Assembly: GCA_012934845.2 (NCBI GenBank)
Contig: WNNJ02000216.1
Span: 1-64,000, forward strand
DNA: 64,000 nucleotides
Source of the DNA: Pomphorhynchus laevis
Lineage: Eukaryota; Acanthocephala; Palaeacanthocephala; Echinorhynchida; Pomphorhynchidae
Direction: 5' to 3'
This document shows positions 42,092-53,025 of the stretch, one piece after another. Under the pieces are notes generated by a model. It was not told the DNA's origin. It searched no databases and saw nothing but the letters and a program-made list of their open reading frames with translations. The position numbers and the translations under genes are program-made. Position 1 is the first letter of the stretch; every line of letters begins with the position of its first letter.

Positions 42092-43325
42092 TTATACAAA
42101 TCCAGATTTAGTAAATATTAAAGATGCATTAAAAAAAATAATTTTATATTCGGAAAAAGATATACATATATATGTTATAATAAATATAACGCATATCTAA
42201 CAAAAATTCAACCATCAAGTAAATATAAATATATGGATAAAATTGAATTATTTGAATCTTTAAATATTTTGATAAATCCAAATTTTTTAAAAGTAGGGAC
42301 ATATATACATATATATCTATATTTAGACAAGTAAAAGGTGTTCCAATGGGTGGTAATAGTAGCCCAATTATAGCTGACTTGTTTAAAAGCTTTATATAAT
42401 ACGAATTTGTTCATAACTGTGTAAAAACTAAATCAAAAATATATAAATATATAAAATATATGTTTGGATACATTGATGATATATGTGTATTAAATTGGAA
42501 TCCAAGGTTACACAAAAATCCCATAAAACCTAGGTTCATATGTAGTACGTTTAAATGTACATTAAAACCACTTTCTGTCTATACGAATAAAATACTTAAA
42601 GTAATTAAAGCACATTTTAAAAAATATTGCAAGGTAATCGAAATTAATACTGGTATAAAACACTATTTCAGTATTAATTCTACAAAAGAATTTTTAGAAC
42701 AGACAAAAGAAATAAATTTTCAAAATATAAATACATACGATTTTAGTACGCTTTATACAAATCTAGGTTTAGTAGATATTAAAATTAATTAATCTTATAT
42801 ATCGGAAAAAGATATACATATATATGTTATAATAATTATAACGCCTATCTAACAAAAATTAAACCATCAAGTAAATATAAATATATGGATAAAATTGAAT
42901 TAATAGAATCCTTAAATATTTTGATAAATCAAAATTATTTAAAAGTAGGGACATCTATATTTAGACAAGTAAAAGGTGTTCCAATGGGTGGTAATAGTAG
43001 CCCAATTAAAGCTGACTTGTTTTTTAAGCTTTATAGAATATGAATTTGTTCATAACTGTGTAAAAACTAAATCTAAACTATATAAATATATGAAATATAT
43101 GTTTCGATACATTGATGATAAATGTGTATTTAATTCTAATAATTTTTATTCAATTAGTGAGCACATTTATCCAGAAAGCCTTATTCTTAACAAAACCAAT
43201 ATTGATGATAAAGAAGGTGTATATTTAGATATGAACATTAAATAAACATTAACTAAAACTACTATTAATTTATATCGTAAATATGACATATTTAAATTTA
43301 CAAGAAACATTTTTGCATGAGCATT
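42092..43325 (+). mobile_element. Penelope-like element, two partial copies head to tail
   Basis: Copy 1 (about 42092-42487) runs from LYTNPDLVNIKDAL to the catalytic FGYIDDICVLN. Copy 2 (about 42488-43325) begins with the upstream block NPRLHKNPIKPRFICSTFKC, continues through TYDFSTLYTNLG, FRQVKGVPMGGNSSPI and the catalytic FRYIDDKCVFN, and ends in an AT-rich stretch. Two related copies in tandem, the second starting further upstream in the protein, is an arrangement often seen in Penelope-like elements. Both copies have frame damage. Confidence 0.78.
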
Positions 43326-43346
43326 ATTATTATTATCATTATTATT

Positions 43347-43391
43347 AAACCCTAGCGGTCGGAATACAACGTATTCCGACCGCTAGGGTTT
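43347..43391. repeat. 45-bp palindrome at the 5' junction of an RLE LINE
   Basis: Perfect 21-bp arms (43347-43367 and 43371-43391) around the 3-base spacer AAC. The LINE coding sequence begins directly after the right arm. Arms start AAACCCTAGCGG. Confidence 0.95.
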
Positions 43392-46000
43392 CCTCCATCC
43401 GAAAAGTCCTGGAGAGACGTCTAAAAAGCTGGTGTGAGGAGGAATATGGAGTTCTGTACAAGGAGGCTCACTACTATCAGCGCCACCTAGCAAGCAAACG
43501 AACACAAAATTGCAAAGATTGGATACGTCGCTACCAGCAACTTCTAACATCAGGAAAGGTGACAGCTTCCACTTCTGTTTTAGAACAAAAAGCATTATCA
43601 GCCGTGTTACGCCCTGATGAAATCGTAAATGGAAGATCAGTACTATCGAGACTTCAGGACCTTCATCCTTCCGCGCAAATTCCGCCAAACGAAGTGTTGC
43701 TCACATCGATGCATCCAAACTCCAAAGAGCATCACGCCAGCCGCTTTTACGCCATTGACGAGAATAGTATCCTTTCTGCGTGCGGGCGAACCAAAGGCGG
43801 TGCAGGTCCGTCAGGTCTTGATTCCACTGCCTGGCAACATATGCTAACCCATTTCGGAGTTCAATCTCAAATGTTATCACAGTCGCTGGCAAGTTTCGCA
43901 ATTTGGATTGCAACCGAGCCGATCCCGCCAAAAATCTTAGAAGCGTTTACGAGCTGCAGACTGATCGCATTGAAAAAGAGCAATGATGGTATCCGTCCAA
44001 TAGGCATTTCGGACACATCTCGACGAATAATCTCAAAGGCCATCCTCACCCTTGTAAGAGATGACATACAGGATGTCGCAGGAAATGTTCAAACAGCTGC
44101 AGGTCAAAGATGTGGTGTTGAGCATGCCGTCCACAAGCTTCGATCTTTGTACAAAAAAAACCCGATTCGTGTCTCCATTCAATCGATGCGACTAATGCGT
44201 TCAACAAAATAAACAGACAAGCAGCTCTCCATAATCTCAAATTCATATGCCCGTCATTATCCTGTATATTGCATAACTTATATCAAAATCCTTCAATGTT
44301 GGCTGTCGGAACCGATACTTTGCTATCTGAGGAGGGTTTTACTCAAGGCGACCCCTTCGCAATGCCATGTTTTTCTCTGGCTTCACTACCGCTAATAGAC
44401 AAAATTCACCAACGCGTTCCTAACGTTCATCAGGTGTGGTATGCCGATGACGCTAATTTTGTCGGAGACCTACCGAATATCAAGAAAGTGTGGGATGTTT
44501 TAATGAGGGAAGGTCCAAAGTATGGCTATATAGTGAATCCAAGCAAATCAAAACTGCTTTCACATCGAAGCCTCGAAATCGACCAACACCCTTCGCCCGA
44601 TATAGAAATCAGTATATATGGAATATCAGTACTAGGCTCCGCTATTGGTACACAACAATATGAAGCAATGAAAGTCAGCCAATGCGTCGATGGTTGGGTC
44701 AGTCTTCTCGAAAGCTTGGCTGAAGTAGCAAATGTTGACCCTCATGTTGCATACATAGGCCTTACAAAAGCAATCCAATCGAAGTAGACATACATAACAA
44801 GAACGATATATTGCAACACCGATCAGTTGAAAATTGTTTCTGGTCTGTTAAGGGATAAACTCTTGCCAAAAATGACAGGGTTGCCAACCGAAAATGGATA
44901 GGATACTATTTTGACATCTCCATTAAGTTTAGGCGGACTGGGAGTACATGACCCTGCAGTTACATCCTCACTAGATTATGATTTTTCGCTAGCAATCAGC
45001 CATACATACGAGTCTGGAATTACAGGACAAGCTTTACGAAACTCTCAATCGAAACTGGTTCAATGTTTGGCAACGGGTCGCATAACTTCACTAAACTGTC
45101 GTTTGTCAGATACGATTCAAAAAATGGACACGACTGTGCGGACTGCAATAAAACATGCCCAGAGAAATGGTGCGTCATCATGGCTAAGTGCCCTTCCATT
45201 GAAAAGTGAGCACTTTCATCTGTCAGCGAAAGAGTTTACGGATGCCCTATCCGCACGCTATGGTCAAACCCCGCGGGATTTGATTGGTTCCATATGTCCA
45301 TGTGGTGACTTAATGACCTTGAGCCATGGACTATCTTGTCGCAAAGGTGGTCTGCCATCAATAAGGCATGATGCGGTTCGCGACATAATTGTAAAGGAGT
45401 TAACGTCAGTTAGTCGTGACGTTGAGACTGAACCTAGACTGCAACCTGTCCCAGATACTTTGAATTTTGAAAACAACGCGACCAGTCGTGACCTGGGTGC
45501 TCGACTGGACATATCATGTCGAGGATTGGGAAATAAGAGATTAGAGCGGACGTTTTTTGATGTCAATCTATTTAGCATTTTTGCTCAATCGACCGTTTCC
45601 AAATCTGTTGACTCCGCATTCGAATATAACTCGTCCAGAAAGAATTCAAAATATTGGGAAAGAATCGAGACTGTTGAAAAGGGCAAATTTATTCCACTCA
45701 TTTTTTCATCATCCGGTGGCATGGGAAAGGAGGCGAATGGGTTATTCCAGAAAATTGCTGCAGTTAAGGCTCGCCGAGGAAATGAATCGTACGCGCACAT
45801 CGTGTTACGCATTAAGCGCCGTGTCGCCTTTGGGATCTCCCGTTCAGCCAGCGCGTGTCTTCGAAGCGCAAGAACAAAACCAGGATCCGTTAACAAAACC
45901 CGAAACAACGTTGTAGCCATCAGCGAGGCTGACGAGAGCAGCTAATTATTGATCTAACTTTATTTGTTTTAGTTTTATAAATAAATTTTTCTCTTTAAAA
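43392..46000 (+). mobile_element. RLE-type LINE, 5'-truncated (copy G)
   Basis: Lacks only the N-terminal cysteine cluster. Coding parts: 43392-44212 (pre-[25 protein letters not shown]), 44269-44787 (GFTQGDPFAMP, catalytic YADDANFVG, GYIVNPSKSKLL) and 44911-45945 (knuckle CPCGDLMTLSHGLSC, IRHDAVRD, endonuclease ARLDISC...RTFFDVNLFS, C-terminus). Two or three breaks in the RT and RT-thumb region, with the endonuclease half intact. The 3' end is AT-rich to about 46000. Confidence 0.9.
44911..45945 (+). CDS. Intact C-terminal half of RLE LINE copy G (knuckle + endonuclease)
   Basis: 344 codons. SPLSLGGLGVHDPA opens it; [16 protein letters not shown] leads to the CxC...H...C knuckle near residue 130, IRHDAVRDIIVKEL, then the endonuclease LDISCRGL...TFFDVNLF near 190-210. 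The C-terminal SRKNSKYWERIETVEKGKF region follows. No start of its own; part of the broken polyprotein. Confidence 0.85.
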   Translation: MTSPLSLGGLGVHDPAVTSSLDYDFSLAISHTYESGITGQALRNSQSKLVQCLATGRITSLNCRLSDTIQKMDTTVRTAIKHAQRNGASSWLSALPLKSEHFHLSAKEFTDALSARYGQTPRDLIGSICPCGDLMTLSHGLSCRKGGLPSIRHDAVRDIIVKELTSVSRDVETEPRLQPVPDTLNFENNATSRDLGARLDISCRGLGNKRLERTFFDVNLFSIFAQSTVSKSVDSAFEYNSSRKNSKYWERIETVEKGKFIPLIFSSSGGMGKEANGLFQKIAAVKARRGNESYAHIVLRIKRRVAFGISRSASACLRSARTKPGSVNKTRNNVVAISEADESS

Positions 46001-48607
46001 AAATTATTTATTACAAGACTTTGACACATAAAGAGTCATTTTGTCTGATCACAATATTAAGAAAAGGAAAAAAAAGAAGAAAAAAAAGAAAGAAAAAAAA
46101 GAAAGAAAAAAAAGAAAGAAAAAAGTAGTTCAGCAATAATAAATTGTCACATATAGTTATATATTTCCTGCAAAGAATCTTCTCTTTTTATCCACATGCT
46201 CAGCGCATTCTGGAAAGATTTGTACTGTGCCATAGACACGATCGAATTCGGCAATAGGTTCCATAGGTTTACCGCTCTGTGAGATAATCGCAAGTATCTA
46301 TGACATTTCCCGTGTGATTGCACAACAACTGATAAAGAGTGTCCTCTGTGGCTCGGGCGATCATTTAGAATAACGGATTCCGATGGATAACCAGGAAAAA
46401 CATGGATCATTCGCCATAACTGTAATAAATCATTGTACACATATCTCTTGTAAACTGAAGTAATATTTAGTTGGCTTAGTCTATCACAGTAGGCGATGTT
46501 CCGAAGACCAGAACATAGCTTGGAAAATCGGCGAAGAATCTTTTCTAATTGGTTTATTTGACAACGCGTAGAAGGAAAAGTCGCCGGCGAAGCATAATCA
46601 ATAATTGGTCTGATCAACGCCTTATATAATAGTGAGAACTGAGACGGTGGAAGCGAACTAAAGGTATTTTTGATCATGTAAATAATTTTTCTCGACATGT
46701 TGCATATATTTTCAGTATTGAGGTCGGTTTTAAACGAATTCTGAACAATTATCCCAAGATCTTTTGTATACGAATTTGTGGGAATAATCTCACCGCAAAC
46801 AGAATAATCATTTGGTAAATCACTACGACCAAATCTGAGGTGGACACATTTAGTAATGTTAATCATGATTCCGGTCAGTTCGCTCCATCTATTAACCATA
46901 TTTATGTCATCTTGTAAGTGTTGCATATCGGCATAGCATGTAATGACATTCCATATTTTAAGATCATCCGCGAATGCTAATTTTTTACATTTTAGAGAGC
47001 GTAGCAAACTATTCAGAAATATGACGAATAATAATGGACCTAACACCGATCCCTGAGGAACACCCATTGATAAATTTGACGGTCTAGATAGACAATTTCC
47101 AACTCGAACTCTGAAAGAACGATCAGATAGGAAAGCGTGAATCCATCGAATAATAGAAATTTCAATTCCGTAATCTGCAAGAGCCTCAATCAACATATTG
47201 TGGGGAACTCTATCAAAGGCCCGACTGAAGTCGAAATACACGACATCAACTGCATTACCCTGCGCAACTGCATCAACCCATGCTTCGCGTGCACATAAAA
47301 GATTAGACATGCAAGAACGACCAGGACGAAAACCATGTTGCGAATTATCTAACAAGTTCGATGATTCAAGATAGGATAGTAATCGCCGATACAATATGCG
47401 CTCTAACATCTTACATACGACACTTGTAAGGCTTATTGCTCTATAATTTTCAGGATTGTGACGATCTCCTTTTTTGTGGACTGGCACTACAGTGGCGATT
47501 TTCCAATCTAATGGTAGAATTGACTTAGCTAGTGATAGTTGAAACAAATAAGCTAACGGTAAAGCAATAAATGTAGATAATATCTTTAGTATCTGGGGAT
47601 GTAATCCATCCGGACCAGGTGATGAATGTCGTAAAGAATTTAAGTCACTATAAACCTCCTCGGTAGTGACATCAAAATAACTTCGTGAATGACTTACACG
47701 AGATTGCTGGTTAATTTCTGTGTTATTAGTTACGAGTTGAAAAGTCGACACAAACGTGTCGGCTACATCTTGAGGCGATGTGATAAAGTTATCATTAATA
47801 CGAAGAGACGAAATCGCAGGAGGAATTGTCCTATTTCTACGTATGTGAGCCCAAAATCGTTTTGGTACACTATGAAAGTCCGCAGCTATTGTCATTTCGT
47901 AGTTAAATTTTTTGCGTTTTTTAAGCTTTTCGAAAACGTTACGACAATTGACGTATTCCTGTCGATAAGTATTGTCCTTGCAGCTTAATTTAAACAGTCG
48001 GTTTCTTCGTCTTAGTTCTGATTTAAGTTCTCTATTAAACCACGGAGGATTCACTTTTTTATTTTTATGCACGATCTTGGTAGGAACATATTTTTCTATT
48101 ATTTCAAACATTGCTGAACGGAAAACCTTCCAACAATCTTCAACATCGTCGCTAGCGCCTACAAAGTTCATAGTCGATGCTGCTTGATGAATTTTACACT
48201 GATCCGCATGATACCAACAATGCTTGAAGATTTTAGTTTCGACTTCGTCGATAATATTATTTGAAATCCCTGAGAAGTGAAAAAGCAATACACAATGATC
48301 ACTAACTCCTATGGGTGCTTCATGCATAATGTCACGCACATCTGTTAATGATTTAGATAAAATTAAATCCAACAAAGAACTTTGATCATTCATAATCCTA
48401 GTTGGTGCTGATACATGCTGAACAAGAAGTAGGCTATCTAACAGAAAATTCCACAAGTCATGATCTAGTTTATTAGAAGATGTTATTCCTGAATGAGGAT
48501 CATCCATATTGATGCTGGAAATATTGAAGTCTCCTAAACAGAGAAACCGGTCACCCATTGCTGCCTTTGTCAAAATATCTGAGAATTCCTTAAAAAAATA
48601 TCTAGAC
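46001..48607 (-). mobile_element. CR1/Jockey-type LINE, 5'-truncated in the endonuclease (copy H)
   Basis: ORF2 without ORF1. The 3' end includes a purine-rich AAGAAA array (46060-46125) and the family-type terminus GTGATCAG...CTTGTAATA (read on minus, about 46050-46003). It is truncated at about 48607, where a short direct repeat ATTTTTTTAAGG brackets the junction. Upstream is LINE-leader-like sequence also seen at 8598. Confidence 0.85.
46055..46130. repeat. Purine-rich microsatellite
   Basis: Irregular AAGAAAGAAAAAA array, inside the 3' tail region of LINE copy H. Confidence 0.85.
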
Positions 48608-48663
48608 CTTAAAAAAATTTGGTTTCTGATAAACATACATTTGAGATAAAATAACATACACAC
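46147..48663 (-). CDS. LINE ORF2 (partial APE endonuclease + complete RT), copy H
   Basis: 838 codons; the first ~20 are junction sequence, so the true product starts near FFKEFSDILTK. The endonuclease is reduced to its C-terminal half (FLCLGDFNISSIN, IGVSDHCVLLFHF with the catalytic SDH). RT: VVPVHKKGDRHNPENYRAIS, VYFDFSRAFDRVPH, GVPQGSVLGPLLFVIFLNSL and catalytic FADDLKIW. C-terminal MIHVFPGYPSES and HRGHSLSVVVQ match other LINEs here. RT frame fully open. Confidence 0.92.
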   Translation of the reverse strand: MCMLFYLKCMFIRNQIFLRSRYFFKEFSDILTKAAMGDRFLCLGDFNISSINMDDPHSGITSSNKLDHDLWNFLLDSLLLVQHVSAPTRIMNDQSSLLDLILSKSLTDVRDIMHEAPIGVSDHCVLLFHFSGISNNIIDEVETKIFKHCWYHADQCKIHQAASTMNFVGASDDVEDCWKVFRSAMFEIIEKYVPTKIVHKNKKVNPPWFNRELKSELRRRNRLFKLSCKDNTYRQEYVNCRNVFEKLKKRKKFNYEMTIAADFHSVPKRFWAHIRRNRTIPPAISSLRINDNFITSPQDVADTFVSTFQLVTNNTEINQQSRVSHSRSYFDVTTEEVYSDLNSLRHSSPGPDGLHPQILKILSTFIALPLAYLFQLSLAKSILPLDWKIATVVPVHKKGDRHNPENYRAISLTSVVCKMLERILYRRLLSYLESSNLLDNSQHGFRPGRSCMSNLLCAREAWVDAVAQGNAVDVVYFDFSRAFDRVPHNMLIEALADYGIEISIIRWIHAFLSDRSFRVRVGNCLSRPSNLSMGVPQGSVLGPLLFVIFLNSLLRSLKCKKLAFADDLKIWNVITCYADMQHLQDDINMVNRWSELTGIMINITKCVHLRFGRSDLPNDYSVCGEIIPTNSYTKDLGIIVQNSFKTDLNTENICNMSRKIIYMIKNTFSSLPPSQFSLLYKALIRPIIDYASPATFPSTRCQINQLEKILRRFSKLCSGLRNIAYCDRLSQLNITSVYKRYVYNDLLQLWRMIHVFPGYPSESVILNDRPSHRGHSLSVVVQSHGKCHRYLRLSHRAVNLWNLLPNSIVSMAQYKSFQNALSMWIKREDSLQEIYNYM

Positions 48664-48760
48664 TCGAGTAATCCTAGAAAATATTTTCGTTTCTTATAAA
48701 CATACAAGTTTCAAATTCTAAGCTGCTAACAAATAACTATTTACACATACAAATTTCACA

Positions 48761-49957
48761 ATGAAGAAAGCAAATTCGAAGAGAGCGTCAAACACTATAC
48801 ATATCACGCAACATCGTAATGCGTATAAGCGGCTAGAGGTCGAATGCTGCAATAAAGGCTGTGAAGTGTGGTCTATTGTCGACATTCCTTTAAATACCGA
48901 GTCGTCACTCAAGAGCAAGGACTTTTATTGCGGCTTTTGTTCTGCTACAATGATTTCGGCCCTCCAAATGAAACTAGTGCAAGATATGGTTTGTGATGTG
49001 AATTGTTGTGATATATCGTTACCTATCAACTTAAATGACGTTCGTGTCTCTCAAGACAGCACGGACCATCAAACTTCGATAAACACTTGTACCGTTAATC
49101 CTGTCGTTAAGCTGCCATTAGATGACAGTTCAACTCCTGACCTATGTGAACCGAGGATTGAATTACCTTCACTGTCATCTACGCATCAGCACGATAATAC
49201 TTCAAATGTCGAACTTCAAATGCTGTCATCCTTTCAGGACAAAGAAAAATCGGTCATTCATGTTGAACAAACTACACCAGCTGTAAACAAAGGAAGGGTA
49301 TGGCGCAACACTCTATTGCAACCTACACGAAACGCTGGATCGACATACCATCAATTGGGTGAAATCAGAGGTAGCGATTCGAGTGGGGCCATCGATAGAA
49401 AACAGAAGGCCAAAAATAAGAATAAATCAGGAAATTATTTACCTTCAAATGGTCAGAGCATTTCTTTGGACAACGCTCCTTCTACAAACTACCGTTCGGA
49501 TCCAGATAGGTCTTGCAATATCTTATTTAGTGGTATCGCTGAATCAAAGGCCAGTAACTCACAAACACGTATGAATGATGATGTGTCCAGCCTCCGTACT
49601 GTGTTCTGTCAGTTACTCTTAGAAGGTGATGAGAAGCTAGCTTCTACTCTGAAGGTTACAAAGTTGTTTCGACTTGGAAAAAAGGTGGTAGAGAAACCAA
49701 GATTGTTGAAAGTTGTATTATCTTCCGCAAAACATGCAGACCTTTTGCTCAAACGTGGTTTTCGACTTAAAGATTATCCACATCGTATTCTTAAGGATCT
49801 GAGTCTCGAAGATCGTTTAAAGTTGAAAGAAGCAAAAACAGTATTACGAAACCGGCTATCTGAAGGTGAAACGAACTTATGCATACGAAATTTTCAGGTT
49901 GTCAGGTGGCACCCAGTAGTTCGTTGGAATCCCATAACGATCAACAGCGTCACTTAG
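48761..49957 (+). CDS. LINE ORF1: PHD-like finger + RNA-binding domain, copy I
   Basis: 398 codons. The N-terminal finger is CCNKGCEVWSIV ... FYCGFC (about residues 29-67). A low-complexity middle follows, then an RRM-like domain about 240-370: CNILFSGIAESKA, RMNDDVSSLRTVF, LFRLGKK, RLLKVVLSSAKHADLLLK and LCIRNFQVV. ORF1 proteins of this type coat LINE RNA. The 3' end overlaps ORF2 by 79 bp in the -1 frame. Confidence 0.9.
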   Translation: MKKANSKRASNTIHITQHRNAYKRLEVECCNKGCEVWSIVDIPLNTESSLKSKDFYCGFCSATMISALQMKLVQDMVCDVNCCDISLPINLNDVRVSQDSTDHQTSINTCTVNPVVKLPLDDSSTPDLCEPRIELPSLSSTHQHDNTSNVELQMLSSFQDKEKSVIHVEQTTPAVNKGRVWRNTLLQPTRNAGSTYHQLGEIRGSDSSGAIDRKQKAKNKNKSGNYLPSNGQSISLDNAPSTNYRSDPDRSCNILFSGIAESKASNSQTRMNDDVSSLRTVFCQLLLEGDEKLASTLKVTKLFRLGKKVVEKPRLLKVVLSSAKHADLLLKRGFRLKDYPHRILKDLSLEDRLKLKEAKTVLRNRLSEGETNLCIRNFQVVRWHPVVRWNPITINSVT

Positions 49958-52692
49958 CAGTATCCAGTTTGAATTTTGCTAGTTCGTCTGGAAAAGGTAG
50001 TTTCAACAGTCATTCATCGCAACTCTTCAATAGTGTTAGTTTCAATTCTGATCTGGGACACTTAGTTTCATTCAGCAAATTATTCACCGTTCCTAGTAAT
50101 CCCTTACCACAACCCACACGCTATTTATCGATTGGGTATTCTAATCTTCGTAGTTTGCCTGCTCAAATAGTGGAGTTGAAGTATCACATGCTTTCTCATT
50201 CGTATGACATTTTCTGCGTTGCTGAGTCCTGGTTGCATCAATATATTGTCGATACCGCTGTGAACATTTCTGGTTTTCGCCTTATACGAAGCGACAGGAT
50301 ATCAGGTAGGCGAGGTGGCGGTGTCGCCGCGTATGTCAGAGAAAATTTCCTCATATCTGAGGTGTTGAATATTTGTGACCCTTGTGGGTCTTTTGAGACT
50401 CTATGCTTCCGTATTGATCACTCAGCGACCAGTATGAATTTTTGCGTCGTGTATCGATCTCCGTCAGTAATCGCAGACACTGATCAACTAAAACTTATTT
50501 TACAATCGGTATGTTCCTCCCCTCACTTTATTCTTTTGGGCGATTTTAATCTTCCACGATCTAGATGGTCAGACTATGTCTTTTCTGATGGTAGTTCCAC
50601 GGAAAGGGAAATATCTGAGTTCCTTGCTGAGGAACTCATGCTGATTCAGCATGTACAAGAACCAACTTGCTTAACTTCAAGATCGGATTCGGTACTTGAT
50701 CTGGTGTTTTCCAGATATGTAGGAGACATAATCAAAGTTGATCATCTCCCTCCTTTAGGAAGTAGTGACCACTGCTTGCTCTCCTTGACGGCTGTCCCTT
50801 ATTCCAGATTCTGTCCACCTTGTTCAAAAACTTACAAACGTCATTGGTCGAAAGTGAGAAGAGAAGATGTTTTGAGAGTTTACAACCAATTCCCGTGTAC
50901 TTTTATGAACATGGACAAGCTATCATTGAATATGATCACTGATTACCTACATAAATTATCTGATATTCTTGCCCCTATGCGCGAATCCTCTTATGCTGCT
51001 AAGTCACCTGCATGGATAGATTCCAACGTCAGACAACTAATAAGTTCAAGAAATTGTTTATGGAAGCTTCAGCGTTCTGATTCTAGTTTCTCTGCCAGAT
51101 ATAAATATGTTCGAAATCTTTGTACTAGAGTGAAATCAACAAAACGATGTGCATTCGAATCGTATATCGCTAATAATGTAACACGGAATCCAAAACTATT
51201 CTGGGCCTATGTTCGTCGCAACAGAACCCTTAATACAGAAATCAAGTATGTCCTTAATGCGGAGGGATGTATGATAACTTCTCAGAGTGGTATTGTGGAA
51301 TGCCTTGCTACGTCTTTTTCGATACCGACAAATAATTCACAAAGAGCTTCTATCACTTCGCATGGTGCAGCATTAAAGCAATCTTCGCGTTTTCTTCCAG
51401 TAACGATTAGTGAGATTGTAAGTCAGCTTGATCAGCTTGACCCATTTAGCTCTACTGGCCCTGATGACATTTCTCCGTTTCTCTTGAAGAATTTATCTAG
51501 ATATTTGGCTCCTTCCCTTCTTGCTATTTTTGAGAACAGTTTGACCAGTGGATGTGTTCCTGAAGTCTGGAAAACTGCCATCGTAGTTCCGATCCCAAAG
51601 AAAACCATTGCAACGGCTTGTACTGACTATAGACCAATCAGCCTGACTAGTTCTCTATGCAAAGTGCTTGAAAAGTTGATCGCCACCCGGATCAGGCATC
51701 ACTTGAGGGAACTCGGAATAATGTCGTCTTCTCAGCACGGTTTCCTCCCTGGTCGTTCCTGCTTAACAAACTTATTGACTTCGCGCGAAATGTGGGTTGA
51801 GGCGGTCAGTCGCGGCCAATCAATTAATGTGGTATTCATTGACTTTTCAAGAGCATTCGATCGGGTGCCGCATGAGAGCTTGGTAGCATTACTATTTAAC
51901 TACGGCATTCCTGTAATGTTGTGTAATTGGATTCAAGATTTCCTACGTCATCGTTTCTTTAGGGTGAGAGTTGGCACCCATCTTTCCACTTCCAGACGCG
52001 TTTACTGTGGTGTTCCGCAAGGTACCGTACTAGGACCTCTGCTGTTTATTGTGTTCCTTAACGATTTGTTGCTGCGGATTCAGAGTCCCTGTCTTGCTTT
52101 TGCTGACGACCTCAAAATATGGTCTGTAGATGATATTGATCCGCTTGGCATTTCCCTGCAGGAAGACCTTAATGAAATATATCAATGGAGTGAGGCTACT
52201 GGTATGAAGATCAATGTTGACAAATGCGGCCACATGAAATTAGGAAGGCGTTGCGATGACCGTCGTTTTCGTCTCGGAACTTCAATTCTTAATGTCGTCA
52301 TGGAGTATAGGGATCTGGGTGTCATGGTGCATAGGACATTGAAATCCCGATCAAATACAGAGTTTGCCCATAGCAAGGCTTTGCGAGCTATGTACTGCGT
52401 CAAAAATGCATTTAATCGTATTAATCCATACGTCTTCAAACGGCTTTACTGCGCTCTTGTTCGCCCGCATATAGAGTACTGCGTGCAAGCAGTTTTTCCA
52501 TACACTAAGAAAGAGTTCAATAGACTAGAGTCAATCCTTCGTAGAGGTTCTCGAATGTGTATGGATGGATCATATTCATATCGTGAACGGCTTAAATTTC
52601 TAAAGATACCATCTTTGGGTCAGAGGCTATATTACCTAGACCTTGTTGCATTATGGCGAATGGTAATTGGGATAGATGGTTTTCCCTCGTGA
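49879..52692 (+). CDS. LINE ORF2: APE endonuclease + RT, copy I (ends early at TGA)
   Basis: 937 codons before TGA. Endonuclease: GYSNLRSLPAQ, CVAESWLH, GRRGGGVAAYV, VVYRSPS, LLGDFNLPRSRW and LGSSDHCLL. RT: VVPIPKK, YRPISLTSSLCKVLEKL, VFIDFSRAFDRVPH, GVPQGTVLGPLLFIVFLNDL and catalytic FADDLKIW. The same frame continues after the stop (GHPLKLFKFPHGK..., to 52917), so this is one nonsense change about 75 codons before the natural end. Confidence 0.92.
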   Translation: MHTKFSGCQVAPSSSLESHNDQQRHLAVSSLNFASSSGKGSFNSHSSQLFNSVSFNSDLGHLVSFSKLFTVPSNPLPQPTRYLSIGYSNLRSLPAQIVELKYHMLSHSYDIFCVAESWLHQYIVDTAVNISGFRLIRSDRISGRRGGGVAAYVRENFLISEVLNICDPCGSFETLCFRIDHSATSMNFCVVYRSPSVIADTDQLKLILQSVCSSPHFILLGDFNLPRSRWSDYVFSDGSSTEREISEFLAEELMLIQHVQEPTCLTSRSDSVLDLVFSRYVGDIIKVDHLPPLGSSDHCLLSLTAVPYSRFCPPCSKTYKRHWSKVRREDVLRVYNQFPCTFMNMDKLSLNMITDYLHKLSDILAPMRESSYAAKSPAWIDSNVRQLISSRNCLWKLQRSDSSFSARYKYVRNLCTRVKSTKRCAFESYIANNVTRNPKLFWAYVRRNRTLNTEIKYVLNAEGCMITSQSGIVECLATSFSIPTNNSQRASITSHGAALKQSSRFLPVTISEIVSQLDQLDPFSSTGPDDISPFLLKNLSRYLAPSLLAIFENSLTSGCVPEVWKTAIVVPIPKKTIATACTDYRPISLTSSLCKVLEKLIATRIRHHLRELGIMSSSQHGFLPGRSCLTNLLTSREMWVEAVSRGQSINVVFIDFSRAFDRVPHESLVALLFNYGIPVMLCNWIQDFLRHRFFRVRVGTHLSTSRRVYCGVPQGTVLGPLLFIVFLNDLLLRIQSPCLAFADDLKIWSVDDIDPLGISLQEDLNEIYQWSEATGMKINVDKCGHMKLGRRCDDRRFRLGTSILNVVMEYRDLGVMVHRTLKSRSNTEFAHSKALRAMYCVKNAFNRINPYVFKRLYCALVRPHIEYCVQAVFPYTKKEFNRLESILRRGSRMCMDGSYSYRERLKFLKIPSLGQRLYYLDLVALWRMVIGIDGFPS

Positions 52693-52917
52693 TATGTTAA
52701 AGTTTGTTCTCAGACGCATCGTGGCCACCCGTTGAAACTATTTAAGTTTCCCCATGGTAAAGTAGTGAGTTTGGCTAGGCTCTCACATCGAGCATTAAAC
52801 GCCTGGAACGCGTTGCCAGGAGAAATAGCATGTACCAAGGACTTATCTCAATTTAAAGTTCAACTTCGTCAGTGGATTAACGATCATGGCATTCCGAATG
52901 TATACAATATTATGTAA
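52693..52917 (+). pseudogene. Remaining C-terminus of LINE copy I ORF2
   Basis: In frame with the preceding ORF2. It encodes HRGHPLKLF..., RLSHRALNAWNALPGEI and a short tail ending at TAA 52917. The motif R.S.R..N.WN.LP is shared by every ORF2 C-terminus in this window. Confidence 0.88.
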
Positions 52918-53025
52918 CCGCTATTAACTTTTTTTTTCTTCTTTTCTTTTCTTTTTTATTTCCTATGTGATCAGTTGAAACAGCCATTTGGCTATAACTT
53001 GTAATTTTTTTTTTTTTTTTACAAC

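Larger units (their letters stand above)
48690..53025 (+). mobile_element. Full-length CR1/Jockey-type LINE (copy I)
   Basis: Leader with TATAAACATACA (about 48697), ORF1 48761-49957, ORF2 from 49879 to 52917 with one in-frame TGA at 52690, a pyrimidine-rich 3' UTR, then GTGATCAG, the stem AGCCATTTGGCT (52982-52993), CTTGTAAT and a T-run. Only a single stop prevents full coding. Confidence 0.9.

Noticed and set aside
43347-43391. Telomere-like sequence (AAACCCTAG at the palindrome ends)
   Set aside because: Only a single unit is present, with no tandem CCCTAA array.
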